A DNA stretch of 64,000 nt, from the NCBI RefSeq assembly GCF_021183825.1, contig NZ_CP089211.1, positions 1,364,001 to 1,428,000 of the forward strand, written 5' to 3'. Below the pieces are notes generated by a model, which saw only the letters and a list, made by a program, of their open reading frames with translations, ran no database searches and was not told the DNA's origin. This document shows positions 10,901 through 18,772 of this stretch, one piece after another. Origin of the DNA: Sinomicrobium kalidii. GTDB taxonomy: Bacteria > Bacteroidota > Bacteroidia > Flavobacteriales > Flavobacteriaceae. The first letter of the stretch is position 1; every line of letters starts with the position of its first letter. Position numbers and translations under genes: made by a program.

Positions 10901-13248
10901 TCAACATCATAGTTGTTGTTCCCGTCTGTCCAGGGCGCTACTTCCACACCGTCTTTCAGCCAGCGGTATTCATAACCGGCCGGAACGTTGTCTACCGTAA
11001 TGTTCCCGTCATTGCCGCAAATGATATTTTCGGTTACGGCCTGCGGGTCCAGGTCATTGGTATACACATTAAAATAGAACCTGGAAAAACAACCGCCCTG
11101 GTAAGAAACTACCATCCGGTATTGTCCGCTTCCGTCTTCGCCTATTTCATAATCCGGTCCTGTGGCCACGGCATTCCATGTACAGGCAGAACTTTTATTG
11201 GCACAAACGGCATCGCGGTCGGCCGGTCCGCAATCGGCATTTTCATCCAGTTTTTCCCAGCGGATCTCGTCCACATCCACAATTCCGGTATTGATCAGCC
11301 TCCTGTCATTGGCACCGCAGAGAAAAAACTTCGGCAGGTTACTCCCGTCATCGGTACAGGTTTCTATCACATCGGCTTCGGGGAGTAGCGGATTGTCCTG
11401 TATATCCCCGTGAAGCACCACATTTATAACCTCGTTCAGGTCCGGGCAGGTAGAGTCGTCCCCGGTCTCCTTGGCCACGGTATACGTTCCCGGGGTGGTC
11501 ACGGTAATGCTTTGGGTATTTCCTACCACGGTGCCATCGCTGTTGGTCCAGGTATAGGTTTCGAAGCCTCCTCCTGCGGTCAGGGTCAGTTCCCCGGAAC
11601 ACAGTACCTCTTCCCTTTCGAAGGTACAGGTGGCGGTATTGGCCAGGATATTGACCGGCACCTGTTCGCCCAGATAGCAGTTATCTATACCGTTCAGGCT
11701 GGGATCGTCTGAGATCACTTCTCCGCTTTCTTCCCCGGTATATGTGCCGAAGGCCTGGTTACGTATGATATGCGAACAGGCCGCGGTAAAATCTTCACAA
11801 TTTGTGGAAACGCTTACCTGGATATCTATCCATCCGGCCGGATCTCCGGCTTCCACCAAATTGTCCGGAACGGTGAAGAGGATTTCCCCTTCATCTTCAT
11901 CATGGGTCCAGGTTACACCGTTACTGGCACTGATGTTGACATCGGCCCTGGCATTCAGGGGCAAAATGTCCCGGATGCTAAAATCGAGCGCATCGTCATT
12001 TCCGATATTCTCAAATTCAATATGGTATATGATGGTTTCACCCAGTTCGACTTCTTCGTCGGATATATCATTTCCGTTTTCGTCACGGATGTACTTTACC
12101 AATCGTACATCGGGCATCACCACTTCGGCACTGAAGGCACTGAAAAAGGGATAATACGCATCCTGCGAAGTATTGAAACGCATGGTGGCCTGCGTTTCAT
12201 CGTTATCGAGCATATTGGTAATATCAATAATAGCGGCATCATAGCCCAGGGTATTCCTGCTATCGGGCTCCCTGTCCATAAACTCCACATCATTTATGGA
12301 AATCCTGCCGTTAAAAAAATTATTGACAGGGTTGAGATTATCGCCTATGTACTGAAAATTACCGTCACTTCCGGCATCCAGTAGAAAATGATCGTTATTT
12401 ATACCCTTATCGCCTTCGAGGGAAAGAGTCATCAGGTTGGCACGAACGGGTCCTGCCGGGTTTGTCCGGAAACCGGATACCGGCACGTCTACACTGGATG
12501 CACCTCCGCTGGTAATTGCGGCAAAACCGTCAAAAGAAGTGATAAACCTGGCCGGAAGGGCCCGGTCTTCATACACAAAAAAGATGGTCCAGCCTGCCGA
12601 CCCTCCGCCGAAATAATATTTATCGCCCTGCCCTGCCCTGATATTGGCCAGTGTATATTCGCCTTCGGCATCATTGAGTGCTGTAATGTATTGGGTAATG
12701 TCGGCATAACAGACATAGGGGCCGTTGTCTTCATCAAAACCCGGCGAATTGTAACCGTCATACACCACTTCCCCGCTGATATCCGTATATCCTGCGGCTC
12801 CCGGAAGGCGCAATTTCACCTGGTCAATGGCTTCCCTGCTGTTGTCGTTATCGGAATTGGACGGATAAGTCCCGGCCCAATAAAGCCCCGCATACAGTAT
12901 CTTATAACACCCGTTGCTGTCCGTAATGGTCAGTGACGCCCGGCTGGAACTGAAGGTGGAATTGTCATTGTCAACATCGATATAACGCATATCCTCACTG
13001 TCATTATTGCTCCAACCGTCATAAGGATCATTAGGTCGTTCCCCCCAGCCATCATCCCTGTTCAGGATATTGTTGGAGATCATGGTCATGTTTCCTCTCA
13101 CCCTGTTTTCGTACCGGACTTCAAAAGGCTCTAAGAATTGCCCGTAGGTTAAGGACGTTCCGGCAAACAGCACATACACTACAAGGACAAGCGACCTGAA
13201 AGCTGTACTATTTTTCATCATATAACTTTTTATTATTTGAGTTTTCAC
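1987..13248 (-). CDS. sprB: Giant SprB-like gliding adhesin with type B T9SS sorting domain
   Basis: The protein has 3,753 residues. The N-terminus has a signal peptide ending about residue 37 (hydrophobic run LVLVVYVLFAG, then LTYG-Q). Residues about 60-380 are a non-repeat N-terminal domain, followed near 385-480 by a DUF11-like segment (VRLVKYIRDENGNDI, GETIIYHIEFEN). Most of the rest is dozens of SprB-type repeats of about 80 residues with the signature ATGGxGxYxYSxDGGxxxxxxxxFxxLxxGxYTxxVxDxxGC. A jelly-roll-like insertion interrupts them near residues 1230-1425. The last 90 residues (IPNVFTPNGDGYDD..., ending GHFTLYR) are the gliding-motility-associated C-terminal / type B T9SS sorting domain. 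Such adhesins are secreted by T9SS and propelled along the surface. An alternative start lies 10 codons inside (13218). The symbol is by architecture; true orthology to sprB cannot be settled here. Confidence 0.9.
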   Translation of the reverse strand: MKTQIIKSYMMKNSTAFRSLVLVVYVLFAGTSLTYGQFLEPFEVRYENRVRGNMTMISNNILNRDDGWGERPNDPYDGWSNNDSEDMRYIDVDNDNSTFSSSRASLTITDSNGCYKILYAGLYWAGTYPSNSDNDNSREAIDQVKLRLPGAAGYTDISGEVVYDGYNSPGFDEDNGPYVCYADITQYITALNDAEGEYTLANIRAGQGDKYYFGGGSAGWTIFFVYEDRALPARFITSFDGFAAITSGGASSVDVPVSGFRTNPAGPVRANLMTLSLEGDKGINNDHFLLDAGSDGNFQYIGDNLNPVNNFFNGRISINDVEFMDREPDSRNTLGYDAAIIDITNMLDNDETQATMRFNTSQDAYYPFFSAFSAEVVMPDVRLVKYIRDENGNDISDEEVELGETIIYHIEFENIGNDDALDFSIRDILPLNARADVNISASNGVTWTHDEDEGEILFTVPDNLVEAGDPAGWIDIQVSVSTNCEDFTAACSHIIRNQAFGTYTGEESGEVISDDPSLNGIDNCYLGEQVPVNILANTATCTFEREEVLCSGELTLTAGGGFETYTWTNSDGTVVGNTQSITVTTPGTYTVAKETGDDSTCPDLNEVINVVLHGDIQDNPLLPEADVIETCTDDGSNLPKFFLCGANDRRLINTGIVDVDEIRWEKLDENADCGPADRDAVCANKSSACTWNAVATGPDYEIGEDGSGQYRMVVSYQGGCFSRFYFNVYTNDLDPQAVTENIICGNDGNITVDNVPAGYEYRWLKDGVEVAPWTDGNNNYDVDTPGIYEVEIRQLDVDGGCVFRLDNLVIQERNLNVDIAVDPVTSCGPGTIDIKVENADPQYYYLITNQTGSVIFAESGATDENRYIYDGIEDPRIFRVEVRTDDGCFYEETVEVEGLDDIELTASVQQHISCSSTGKIQVHSSGGNTPHRYAIYRIDGTLQNPEYPDDYQTEQVFDVAAGGEYMFVVTDANGCQAYSGAVVMENYPPLDYEVEKEDVSCFGENDGRITVNYTPANGFTFTYLLEDGNGSDITATHQTGDNFENLPPGNYTLTVTQSRGNNTCDGETHNITITQPDGPLTATSGVSETVECDASAGGQTRVVNAEGGTPPYEYSFDGGITYGNDNTGYLPPGDHNVYIRDANGCVYTMEVEVPEPLTPPTATVDIGDYDCEGNAEATVNLDNQDPGYDYWYAIDGVVNAPDSTSNVFAGITPGNHTITVNYISQDPPPPSTLMVETFGAGATVSTPYISNSYCYEPQTGAANNCPTNADNAVNDGEYAVTNHIENPFGTWLSPSDHTGDADGRMLVINVGDAVGVGGIVYRRTARDIIPDRDVTVSLWGLNLLRSGTNPGLGDPNLVIQLVDDSDNVIAEHTTSDIPRDDDWHNFEIPLNPGNNTELDIVIRTNSAVINGNDLALDDIVVYQVPKQCPGSVDIPVSIEDGKAFEARVTNVADAFCNSDAETTVAFAVENYDTAAGYEYSVDGGATWQTGTTSPRSVVVPIDTATNEVTLWVRYAEGECEMDFTETVTVPEAITVTADVTEEATCNTGAGITVQAEGGVSPYRFSIDGGTTWSDEGASAQFSDLSAGTYTILVRDDNLCETSTDIEIDAPVALEFTATPTNCYAGDNNGQIIMEVNSGNGEYQFRINGGPWETPNPPTAESYYFTELPSGTYIVEVKDAAGCKGDPETVVINEELTAVVTPTDINCEAGTIAVEASGGDGNYVYAFVSAGDPVTPADFSAANTFEVTPGNQGDYDVHIRDNNGDDEYCEYLETVTIDQAPSLDVDVTPDDPMCFGETGTITVTINSGEGLYTIEIEDENGVVIESLPNFANTTKLFTNLEGGTYTVTVTDRYGCEDGETVDVVEPDELTADLEAILPADCDNVDPNEYGVRFTGYPSYPGLTVEFSVDNGVTWSTDPEFRGYPSGTRLYPSMHTVDGNGDEVCRIDFDEPFEVPYPPVSLVIDAEAEVVGCDFQVTVEGTDGVPPYTFAAMEGTASPAAGDWVSPNNPPDTHVFTGLIPGRTYSFYVRDDTGCVRVNDVDIYDEYDIIDTEVTYERTPACFGEENGEITFTVDDKDGVHENQLRWELFDINDNSVQNSGGAVAYNPPMDINITDLAPGEYYLVVTEVDGGGTDACYGASQNVLIQEARPITITGTESEAITCNAPGFVRINGITGGWGGYTYTLSGPNLTEDIVSTENPIKIAYNKVVDPSQPVVVDIAVADQYGCPEDLGSEVIGVSEAPEITSIITYNCQSPFSLEVTASGGSGDYDYSVDGGASYVSNGGNFNNLVPGTYEIMIIDSNGCTAGPETVEIYPLFEAGVQLTDPLDCSSAPDAEITITASGGSGNYEYEVTGDATIPRAALTGNPFTFTVAGTGEYEVTVYDLRSGNSVWAVGECEVNDTITVVEPVTPDFTVNTTDVSCNGAEDGVIRIIPVDNGINPLTYTLNPMPAGAALMPDGNGFENLPPGNYTVTATGSNECFTEVTDVIIEQPDPIVIPAAAVTVTEFGCTSGNNPDEASITIDAAQITGGTGTYVTYEFIEDASGNTVQSGTSPELIWAVHDGGSFTINVYDNEGCTGTASAVIQPFDELIEATVTATDATCDTGADASLRVTTTTGNTNRIEWSLDNGDGDPSTNTWQPYGTTIDDLAPGSYVFMVRHRDTGCILPVTYTVPEPEGFGIDAVVLSDVICPGTESGSVTFEMTGTSYSGIFEWEIFHAADSTSTGRAGTHNTTNGATPPVNLGGGSYFVEIRQIDVPNCTRTKAFGIAEPIGGDIEDETEVTVTPITCVSPTGTIYISASGGWGGHTYYVAPVADPAPVESDFVNTREFTGLTPNVYQVWVKDAGGCMVQMDDVNLEEPGDIDADITADPGTGLQCISDTNVELTAVNVTGGSGNYQYRLNRYASDGTTIESTTDAYGSPAFGGIGAGIYSITVEDDWGCTFTTNTITITEPDPIVATLEIEQGISCEDDAVIRVSATGGTGGPYTYSADIAGPYETEDTFTVGPGTYSFYVKDANDCEPVKSNEVTIEEVQDIAIALDLSAASVNCNGDNTGTIRASATGGLGNYSYTLLDENQDPVAGSQNTTGVFTNLVAGTYYVQVESDDCEQISASVEVTEPDPLVIDIDTINVLCHGDSNGRITLTATGGTGTVKYAISPNLNQFHEGGEFDGLAAGTYTIVAQDSAGCYEQFEVTITEPDALEVTLSYTEEICKGDENASITAVVTGGTGAYYTSLNNRSNYEQGKLEYTGLAGGETYVVFVKDDNDCETYASITIPEGVDITPTAEIIYGNCLNSSFENEVTVEIADPDEVTSVTYSLDGGTPRTGKTFTNLTPGSHTIEVIHTNGCRKSVDFEIEEIEPLEQVMAESITHVDCYGEETGTITVQATGGVGAIEYAILGIDEYQSSNVFNSLAAGTYTIVARDEAGCTVTTEAEIEEPAQPINVGVVSTTEEICEGDGDASIEISVSGGVPPYATSLNNRNNFVNDRFLFTDLSGGRTHTIYVRDANGCEYITTVELEDPVIIQPEVDIAYGCEGALSTNTVTVNVNQAVADDVLYKLDGGPGQLDNTFGNLAPGTHTVEVLHANGCTRPVSFVIEDIEPLQLSLEVNNLNQITAVATGGVGGYTYYVGETNLGNKNTYYINHSAVYTMTVIDANGCTATASISMEFIDIEIPNVFTPNGDGYDDTWKIRNSEGYPDMIVIIYDRYGRELAKLPQGVDWDGIYNGTLLPTGDYWYTLKLNGENDNREFVGHFTLYR

Positions 13249-13351
13249 CTGTTTCTTTTTCGAATGGGAAGTTTCTGACCGGAATGTTCGGCATTTCCGT
13301 CCACCCGCTGTAACTTCCGGGGCTTCCTGAATTCACTGTTCCCAACAAAAC

Positions 13352-13374
13352 GCTTTAAACCACATATTTAAAGC
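13352..13374 (-). terminator. Hairpin between the PorP-fusion gene and the giant adhesin gene
   Basis: GCTTTAAA (13352-13359) and TTTAAAGC (13367-13374) form a perfect 8-bp stem with a 7-nt loop; on the minus strand it is followed by GTTTTG. It lies between the stop of the PorP/SPOR gene and the start of the adhesin. It is AT-rich and therefore at best a weak terminator or a partial-attenuation element. Confidence 0.35.
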
Positions 13375-13416
13375 AAAAGCAATGTTTAGCTGAACGGATA
13401 ATGGGGGCTTCATTTG

Positions 13417-15639
13417 CTATTCTATTTTTATGATTATCGCTTTGGAATACATGACGTCTACCGGGGTATTTCCCTGACGTCCGGGTTTCATTTTCGGAAT
13501 ATGCCCGATAACCCTCCGGGCTTCTTCTTCCAGTTTGTCATGCGGCGCCCTTATGCGGATTACGGCGACCTCTCCGTCGGCCCCTACTTTAAATTCCACA
13601 TAAATACCCTGAATGCCCGACAGTCCCAGGCCCGTGGCTACCGATGCCCTGAACCTGCGCTGTATGACCTTGTCTATACCGTTGGCCAGGCACCCTTTGC
13701 GCTCTTCGTTATTCCTGAGATTTTCACAGCCCGGGAAAACAGGCACCGATTCTATAATATCCACCGGGATATAGGCATTCCGTACCGAGGATTTTATTTC
13801 GCCCCTGGCAAGCGGGAGATCGAGGGCGATATCCTCCTCCGCCGGGACACTGTCCGTTATTGTTTCGGAACTAATTTCCGGCACTGCAATGCTGTCAGTC
13901 AACAGGCCGGCAAACGGTTTTTCGGTTTCGCTTCTGGCCAGCGCCGTTTGTGCATTTTTCACCCTGAACACCCATACGCCGTCATTATTCAGTTCCCTGG
14001 CATGTTTTTTCCGCCTGTTAATGGCTTCTTCCCAGGTATCGTATTGTTTCACATACACATAATTGAGACCGTTCGCCGGATTCTTGAAATATCCTGCTCT
14101 TACCCGCTTTCGCCTCAGGGTACTGATATAATTTTCCAGGTTCGATTCATTCCTGAACACATTGGCTATGATATAATACCCGTCCTGCACATTGACCAGC
14201 GTAGCTGTCTGCGTACGGATGTTTTCCTGTTTTGCCGCAGCTTCAAAAAGCAGGTCTTCGATATCCGGTTCATCATTTTGTACAACGGGGGTTTCCTTAA
14301 CCGGTTCCGGGGGAGTAACCGTCTCTTCTTCATCCGTTTTCTCTTCAGAAAGTGTCGTGCGTATTTCCTCTTCGGCCTTACGGGCCTGTTCAATGGAATC
14401 CTGAATTTGTTTTCTGCGTGCTGCGGTAAGCCGGGTTTCGTCCAGTTGCTGATGCTGCAATCCGCTTTTCTTCTGCGCGGTATCCAGGCTGTCCTGCTCC
14501 TCCTGTGCAACGCGTTCTGTTTCAGGTGTTTTTCCGGGAACAACAGCCGGAACAGCCGACGGACTTGTTTCCGGGAGTGCGGCAGCAACTTTGGTTTCCG
14601 GGGTTTCCGTTTCCTCTTTTTCCTGTGCTTTTTCTTCCGCCGGTTCCGGTGTGCGGGACTTTACGGTAGGGCGTCTTTTCCTCGGGCGGCTGTAATACCG
14701 CGGTTGGTCGGAAGGAGTGAATGCATAGGACAGGCCAAATTCATGCGTAGTCCCGAAATTGGCTATATTTTCGCTCAACCCCTTTTCCACCGTATAACCG
14801 AGAGAAAGGTGACGGGTAAGGTTAAACCCGATGCCTGCGGCAGCTCCGTAAAGATCGTCATACCCTACCTGCAACCAGCCCAGTCTCGGGAAATTGACAA
14901 TAAGACTGGCCGAAGGGAAAAAATCCGCTTCTGTTTTTCTTCCCCTTACCATCGTGGTCATTTCCCCGTCTTCGAAAATGCCGGACAGCATTTCCATCTT
15001 CAGGGTATGCATTACATGTGCCGAAAACCGCTTTTCGGAGGCCCCTTCTATATAGGAGTCGTAATTTGTGAGATTGAAATTGACTATGTTTTCTGCAAAC
15101 ACGCCTATATTAAAACTGCGGAAAGTGAGGTTTATTCCGGGGTGAAATGCTATAAGCGAGCTGTTTTCCATGTCCTGCAGCGCGGGATCTTCAATATCGG
15201 AGGCAAAGACATTTCCCCAGTTGATCCCGCTGCGGTAATAGGATACATTGACCCCGAGTGTCAGGATGCTGTATTCCGCCAACCGGACGCCATAGGCATA
15301 ATTGGCCAGCAGCCCGAAATTATCGATAACCCCCAGGCTCTGCTGGAACAACCCGAGACCAAAACCCGTTGTTTCGTTGATCTTTCCGGAATAGTCGGCC
15401 AGGTACACCTCCGGGGAATTGTCGTATTCCGCCCATTGGTTGCGGTGATGAAAACTGACGTAAGTGCCGGAAGGACCGAGAGCCGAGAAGGCCGGATGTA
15501 CCAGGTAGCGGTTGTACCTCAACAGGTTCTGAGACGGTATCTCGAATGAAAGTACAGGGCCGGCCTGCTCGCTCTCCTGACTGAAACAACAGAGAGAAAA
15601 CAATAACACTAAAAATATTTGGGGTAGTTTTTTAAACAT
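13417..15639 (-). CDS. PorP/SprF barrel fused to SPOR-like and TonB-C-like domains
   Basis: The protein has 740 residues. The signal peptide is about residues 1-20 (FLVLLFSLCCFSQ). Residues about 25-310 are a PorP/SprF-type T9SS barrel (LLRYNRYLVHPAFSALG, GLGLFQQSLGVIDNFG). Residues 310-475 form a Pro/Glu/Lys-rich linker. Residues about 485-560 resemble a SPOR peptidoglycan-binding repeat (GYYIIANVFRNESNLENYI, NYVYVKQYDTWEEAI). Residues about 630-740 resemble a TonB C-terminal domain (VPVFPGCENL, VEFKVGADGEV, PKMKPGRQG). It starts 4 bp after the stop of the upstream T9SS substrate, so the two are translationally linked. A plausible role is docking that substrate at the outer membrane while holding on to the cell wall. 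The domains are recognised by eye; the whole-chain role is inferred. Confidence 0.85.
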   Translation of the reverse strand: MFKKLPQIFLVLLFSLCCFSQESEQAGPVLSFEIPSQNLLRYNRYLVHPAFSALGPSGTYVSFHHRNQWAEYDNSPEVYLADYSGKINETTGFGLGLFQQSLGVIDNFGLLANYAYGVRLAEYSILTLGVNVSYYRSGINWGNVFASDIEDPALQDMENSSLIAFHPGINLTFRSFNIGVFAENIVNFNLTNYDSYIEGASEKRFSAHVMHTLKMEMLSGIFEDGEMTTMVRGRKTEADFFPSASLIVNFPRLGWLQVGYDDLYGAAAGIGFNLTRHLSLGYTVEKGLSENIANFGTTHEFGLSYAFTPSDQPRYYSRPRKRRPTVKSRTPEPAEEKAQEKEETETPETKVAAALPETSPSAVPAVVPGKTPETERVAQEEQDSLDTAQKKSGLQHQQLDETRLTAARRKQIQDSIEQARKAEEEIRTTLSEEKTDEEETVTPPEPVKETPVVQNDEPDIEDLLFEAAAKQENIRTQTATLVNVQDGYYIIANVFRNESNLENYISTLRRKRVRAGYFKNPANGLNYVYVKQYDTWEEAINRRKKHARELNNDGVWVFRVKNAQTALARSETEKPFAGLLTDSIAVPEISSETITDSVPAEEDIALDLPLARGEIKSSVRNAYIPVDIIESVPVFPGCENLRNNEERKGCLANGIDKVIQRRFRASVATGLGLSGIQGIYVEFKVGADGEVAVIRIRAPHDKLEEEARRVIGHIPKMKPGRQGNTPVDVMYSKAIIIKIE

Positions 15640-15643
15640 ATTT

Positions 15644-17845
15644 TTAGCGTATTAGGGTTATGGTTCCCTGGCGGACCACCTCCTTCCCTTCCTTTACTAT
15701 CCTGTAATAGAACACCGGTTTGTTAAAGGAGTAGGTCAGGGTGGATTCGGGCCAGTTATTCTGATATTCGGTGGTCCGGAGCACTACTTTACCGGCAGGG
15801 CTGTAAATCGTAACCTCCACATCGGGATTAAAAGCATAGATGTTGGGCAATACCCATTGGTCGTTTATACCGTCGTTATTGGGGCTTACAACATTCGGTA
15901 TGATGTAACCGTCCTGGTATTCCACGGTAAATTCGAGAACCACCTCACAATCAACCATATAGGCCCGGAGGGTGATGTCGCCTTCTTCACTTACCGTTAC
16001 GGATTCGCTGTCCGAAAGCAATGTCCCCCGGGCATCATACCAGGAATAGGTATCGCCCCCGGAAGCCGTTATGGTCCTGGAGGTCCCTTCGGGTATGATG
16101 ATCCTTTCGGAAGCGTCCACTGTGATGACCGATTCGTCAAAAGGTTGAATAATAAGTTCGTTGGAAAACACCGTACACCCGTAGGCAGATACGCCCAGCC
16201 TGTACGTTCCTTCTTCCTCGATGTCCAGTGTGGTGGAGTTCTCCGATATTTTTTCCCCGTCCTTATACCAGGCATAGGTATAATCGGTATTATTGGTATT
16301 GGTAGTAATATTAATGGTTATCGCCCCGCCGCAAAGCACATCGTCCGAAGCTTCTATGGTCACCGTTTCCTCCAGGGCCAGCTTTAGGTCTATTTCGTTG
16401 GAGAGCATATCATTATCTTCATAAGTAGCCTTGAGGGTGTACACGCCATTTTCCGACGGATCGTTTATGGCAAGGGAAGTCCCGGTCCTGCCGTCCAGGT
16501 AATTACCGTTTCTGTACCATTGGTAATTGAACGCATCCCTGTATTCGTCATAAACATCCAGGGAAGTCCCGCCCGTTTCGGCGTATATTCCGCTGAGTTG
16601 AAGGGTGGCCGAAGCGCTCTCGCAGGAATTGTAGTTTTCATCGGCCGCAATGGTAATGGTAAAACTTTCCGGGCGGGCCACATTTACTTCCGGCGAAAAA
16701 GCCTCGACGGCACAGCCGGAAGTCTGTGTCACCTTTACTTTATATACCCCGGGCTCACTCACGGTAAGTACATTCGTATTCCCGGACAGCGGCACATTGT
16801 CCTTATACCAGGTGTATTCCGGGCTGTTGGCCGTTGTAGATGCGGTAATGGTCACCGTTTCGCCCGGCAGGAGCAAAACATCGCTGCCCGCATCCGTACT
16901 CACGGAAATATCCGGGGCTGAAACCTGTACGGTATTGGACTGTGCTATACACCCGCTCTGGGTTTCCACCTGCACCTGGTATTCCCCTTCGGGAGTTGAA
17001 GTGTCGAGTGTCAATTCCGGCATATAACCGGGACTGCCCACCTGCGCCCCGTCTTTATACCAGGTATAAGTGTAATCGGTATTATCTGTATCTGCGGTAA
17101 GTGCAGCGTTATCTCCCGGACAGACTTCCATCGTCGGGAGGTCGTTATTTATCGTTACTTCAAGCGATTCCCCCACGGTTACGGTTACCATATTGGAAGC
17201 CGTATCCGAAGAACAATACTGGCCGTAATCCACTACGGCATAGTATGTCCCGGCTTCGGAAACCATTAACGAAGCCCCGTTCTCACCGGGGATCTCCATA
17301 CCATCCTTATACCATATGTAGGCATTTTCATCCGGAAAGTTGTATACCGAAAGCTCGTAGTCCCCGCCTCCGCAGAGTTCCACGTTGCCAACCACGCCCC
17401 CGTTTATTACATTAATAGTGAGCGACTGATTGACACTCCGGTAATACGCCGGAAACCCGTCACTCGGCGAACTGAATTTCTCCGGACTTGTGCTGCGCAC
17501 TCTCACCCGGTACGCATCCCCCGCCGTGGTATCCGGAAAACCAAATTCGAAATCGAAATCAAAGGTGGCATTCATATCATTCACCCTTGCCAGTTCCGTA
17601 CTGTTGGCAAAATTTCCGCCGGCATCCGAAAGTTCCAGGACAAATTCGTTATCTGCATTGACCAGGGGTGGGTCCCAGGAAAATGATACTTTATAGGTAT
17701 TAAACCCGGAAGACGCACATGGGTTTACAAACTGCAGTTCGGGTTTTTTCAGGGTCTGTGCTGTTAAAAAACACCACCCCCCGGCCACGTAAAGCAGCAC
17801 AAACAGCATGTATCGTATACTCAGGTGTGGTAGTTTTCTATTCAT
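15644..17845 (-). CDS. Ig/PKD-repeat surface protein with type B T9SS sorting domain
   Basis: The protein has 733 residues, starting MNRKLPHLSIRYMLFVLL with a signal peptide ending near TAQ-TLKK. A start 13 codons upstream is open but spoils the signal peptide. Residues about 30-130 are fibronectin-like (VNPCASSGFNTYKVSFSWDPP). From 140 to 640 come repeated Ig/PKD-like modules of about 85 residues with the hallmark YxWYKDGxxI...L.V.E.GxYxVxVxxxxGC. The last 90 residues (YIIPNVVSPNNDGINDQW..., ending QGTITLIR) are a type B sorting domain for T9SS export. It is the first gene of the minus-strand adhesin operon; the PorP fusion follows by 4 bp. Its promoter region carries a three-palindrome array (18127-18184). 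Likely a secreted or surface-attached adhesin; the ligand is unknown. Confidence 0.87.
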   Translation of the reverse strand: MNRKLPHLSIRYMLFVLLYVAGGWCFLTAQTLKKPELQFVNPCASSGFNTYKVSFSWDPPLVNADNEFVLELSDAGGNFANSTELARVNDMNATFDFDFEFGFPDTTAGDAYRVRVRSTSPEKFSSPSDGFPAYYRSVNQSLTINVINGGVVGNVELCGGGDYELSVYNFPDENAYIWYKDGMEIPGENGASLMVSEAGTYYAVVDYGQYCSSDTASNMVTVTVGESLEVTINNDLPTMEVCPGDNAALTADTDNTDYTYTWYKDGAQVGSPGYMPELTLDTSTPEGEYQVQVETQSGCIAQSNTVQVSAPDISVSTDAGSDVLLLPGETVTITASTTANSPEYTWYKDNVPLSGNTNVLTVSEPGVYKVKVTQTSGCAVEAFSPEVNVARPESFTITIAADENYNSCESASATLQLSGIYAETGGTSLDVYDEYRDAFNYQWYRNGNYLDGRTGTSLAINDPSENGVYTLKATYEDNDMLSNEIDLKLALEETVTIEASDDVLCGGAITINITTNTNNTDYTYAWYKDGEKISENSTTLDIEEEGTYRLGVSAYGCTVFSNELIIQPFDESVITVDASERIIIPEGTSRTITASGGDTYSWYDARGTLLSDSESVTVSEEGDITLRAYMVDCEVVLEFTVEYQDGYIIPNVVSPNNDGINDQWVLPNIYAFNPDVEVTIYSPAGKVVLRTTEYQNNWPESTLTYSFNKPVFYYRIVKEGKEVVRQGTITLIR

Positions 17846-18084
17846 AGGCACAATTTGGGCTTTTCGGGGCTGCGAACCCTGCACAAGATTTCAAACAGGG
17901 CAGTGTTCTTATCCCCGGGATTAAAAAGCGGGTAATAAAACCCGGTAGGTCTAATATGTCTGGAAAAATTCATACCTGTAAACCAAAGCAACACAAGAAC
18001 CTACCGGGACAAGCTACCAACAACTTGATTAACCCTTATTACTACAAAATACAACTAATGAAAGGCGTTGTTTTTTTGCTGTTG

Positions 18085-18184
18085 TAAAAGTATTGGTAGC
18101 CCGGGAAGTTTTAACTGTAATCCTTATAGAACTATTTCTAACCGGGAGTAGAACTTATTCTATAAGACTGTAGAACTCATTCTA
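18085..18184 (-). promoter_or_regulatory. Promoter with triple TAGAAYNNRTTCTA array (array A)
   Basis: Three 14-bp palindromes, TAGAACTATTTCTA (18127-18140), TAGAACTTATTCTA (18149-18162) and TAGAACTCATTCTA (18171-18184), are each separated by 8 bp, giving a 22-bp pitch. On the minus strand a -7-like box TACTTTTA (18085-18092) follows after 34 nt. The predicted start near 18077 would give a leader of about 230 nt to the T9SS-adhesin operon. Same architecture as arrays at 19.85, 34.85 and 37.75 kb. Confidence 0.65.
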
Positions 18185-18223
18185 ACACAATCGCAATGCA
18201 CTGTATTTATACCAAATACAGTC

Positions 18224-18560
18224 GGATCAATCCTAAAAGTTGTGGATATTGTCGGGGTTCAGACCGTAGGGCACAAGAGGTACGACTTGCGATTTATGAT
18301 ATAGTTCTTTTTTGTTACAGGGTTGTTAATTGAGTTATTGAATTCATGCGTGATGCCTAAATAACTGAAATACAATTTCACGGCGTAGTTTGGTTTTTTG
18401 TAAATGAAGGCAGGCAGGAAACCGGAAACGATCCCGGGTTTACGATATATCAGCCTCACATATAACATTCAACCAAAAAAGATTCGTGTATCCGTGGCAA
18501 AACCAAAACCGGAAACTTACAACAAACGAAAAACCCCACAACCTTTGCCCCTGATCCACA
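18224..18560 (-). repeat. Dispersed intergenic repeat, copy A
   Basis: Read on the minus strand this stretch matches 36243-36709 (+ strand) over nearly its whole length, for example TTTTGGTTTTGCCACG, ATATATCG, CCCGGGATCGTTTCCG, TTTCCTGCCTGCC, TTATTTAGGCATCACGCATG, TCCACAACTTT and AGGATTGATCC. Copy A is shorter than copy B because of internal indels. Ends read TGGATCAGG...GGATTGATCC, a short inverted-repeat tendency (TGGATCA). There is no transposase; it may be a MITE-like or other non-autonomous repeat. Confidence 0.75.
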
Positions 18561-18772
18561 CAATCTTTAAATGTTAGCAAAAATAATGATCAGCTTATTG
18601 GTATCCCCGGAAAAAACCGGGTCAAAACAACTGATACATACAAAAAACCATTTTCCGGGATTTTTAAGGTAGCCTGCCGGAAAGAATATACACGAATATA
18701 CAGGACAACATAAAAAATAAGGAAGATAAACCGAATATTACTATGCGTAACTAAAAAGTAGTTACGGATATT

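Noticed and set aside
1987..13248. Repeated DNA that might look like CRISPR or tandem repeats.
   Set aside because: The periodicity is that of SprB-type protein repeats of about 80 residues; there are no identical short repeats with unique spacers.
13414..15549. Very long open frame on the + strand opposite the PorP fusion gene (711 codons).
   Set aside because: The minus-strand frame has a signal peptide, recognisable domains and operon spacing; the + frame has no recognisable family and arises from codon bias of the opposite strand. The same holds for the many + frames opposite the giant adhesin.
18259..18468. 69-codon frame on the minus strand.
   Set aside because: It lies inside dispersed repeat copy A; the matching part of copy B has indels that break the frame, so it is not under coding selection.
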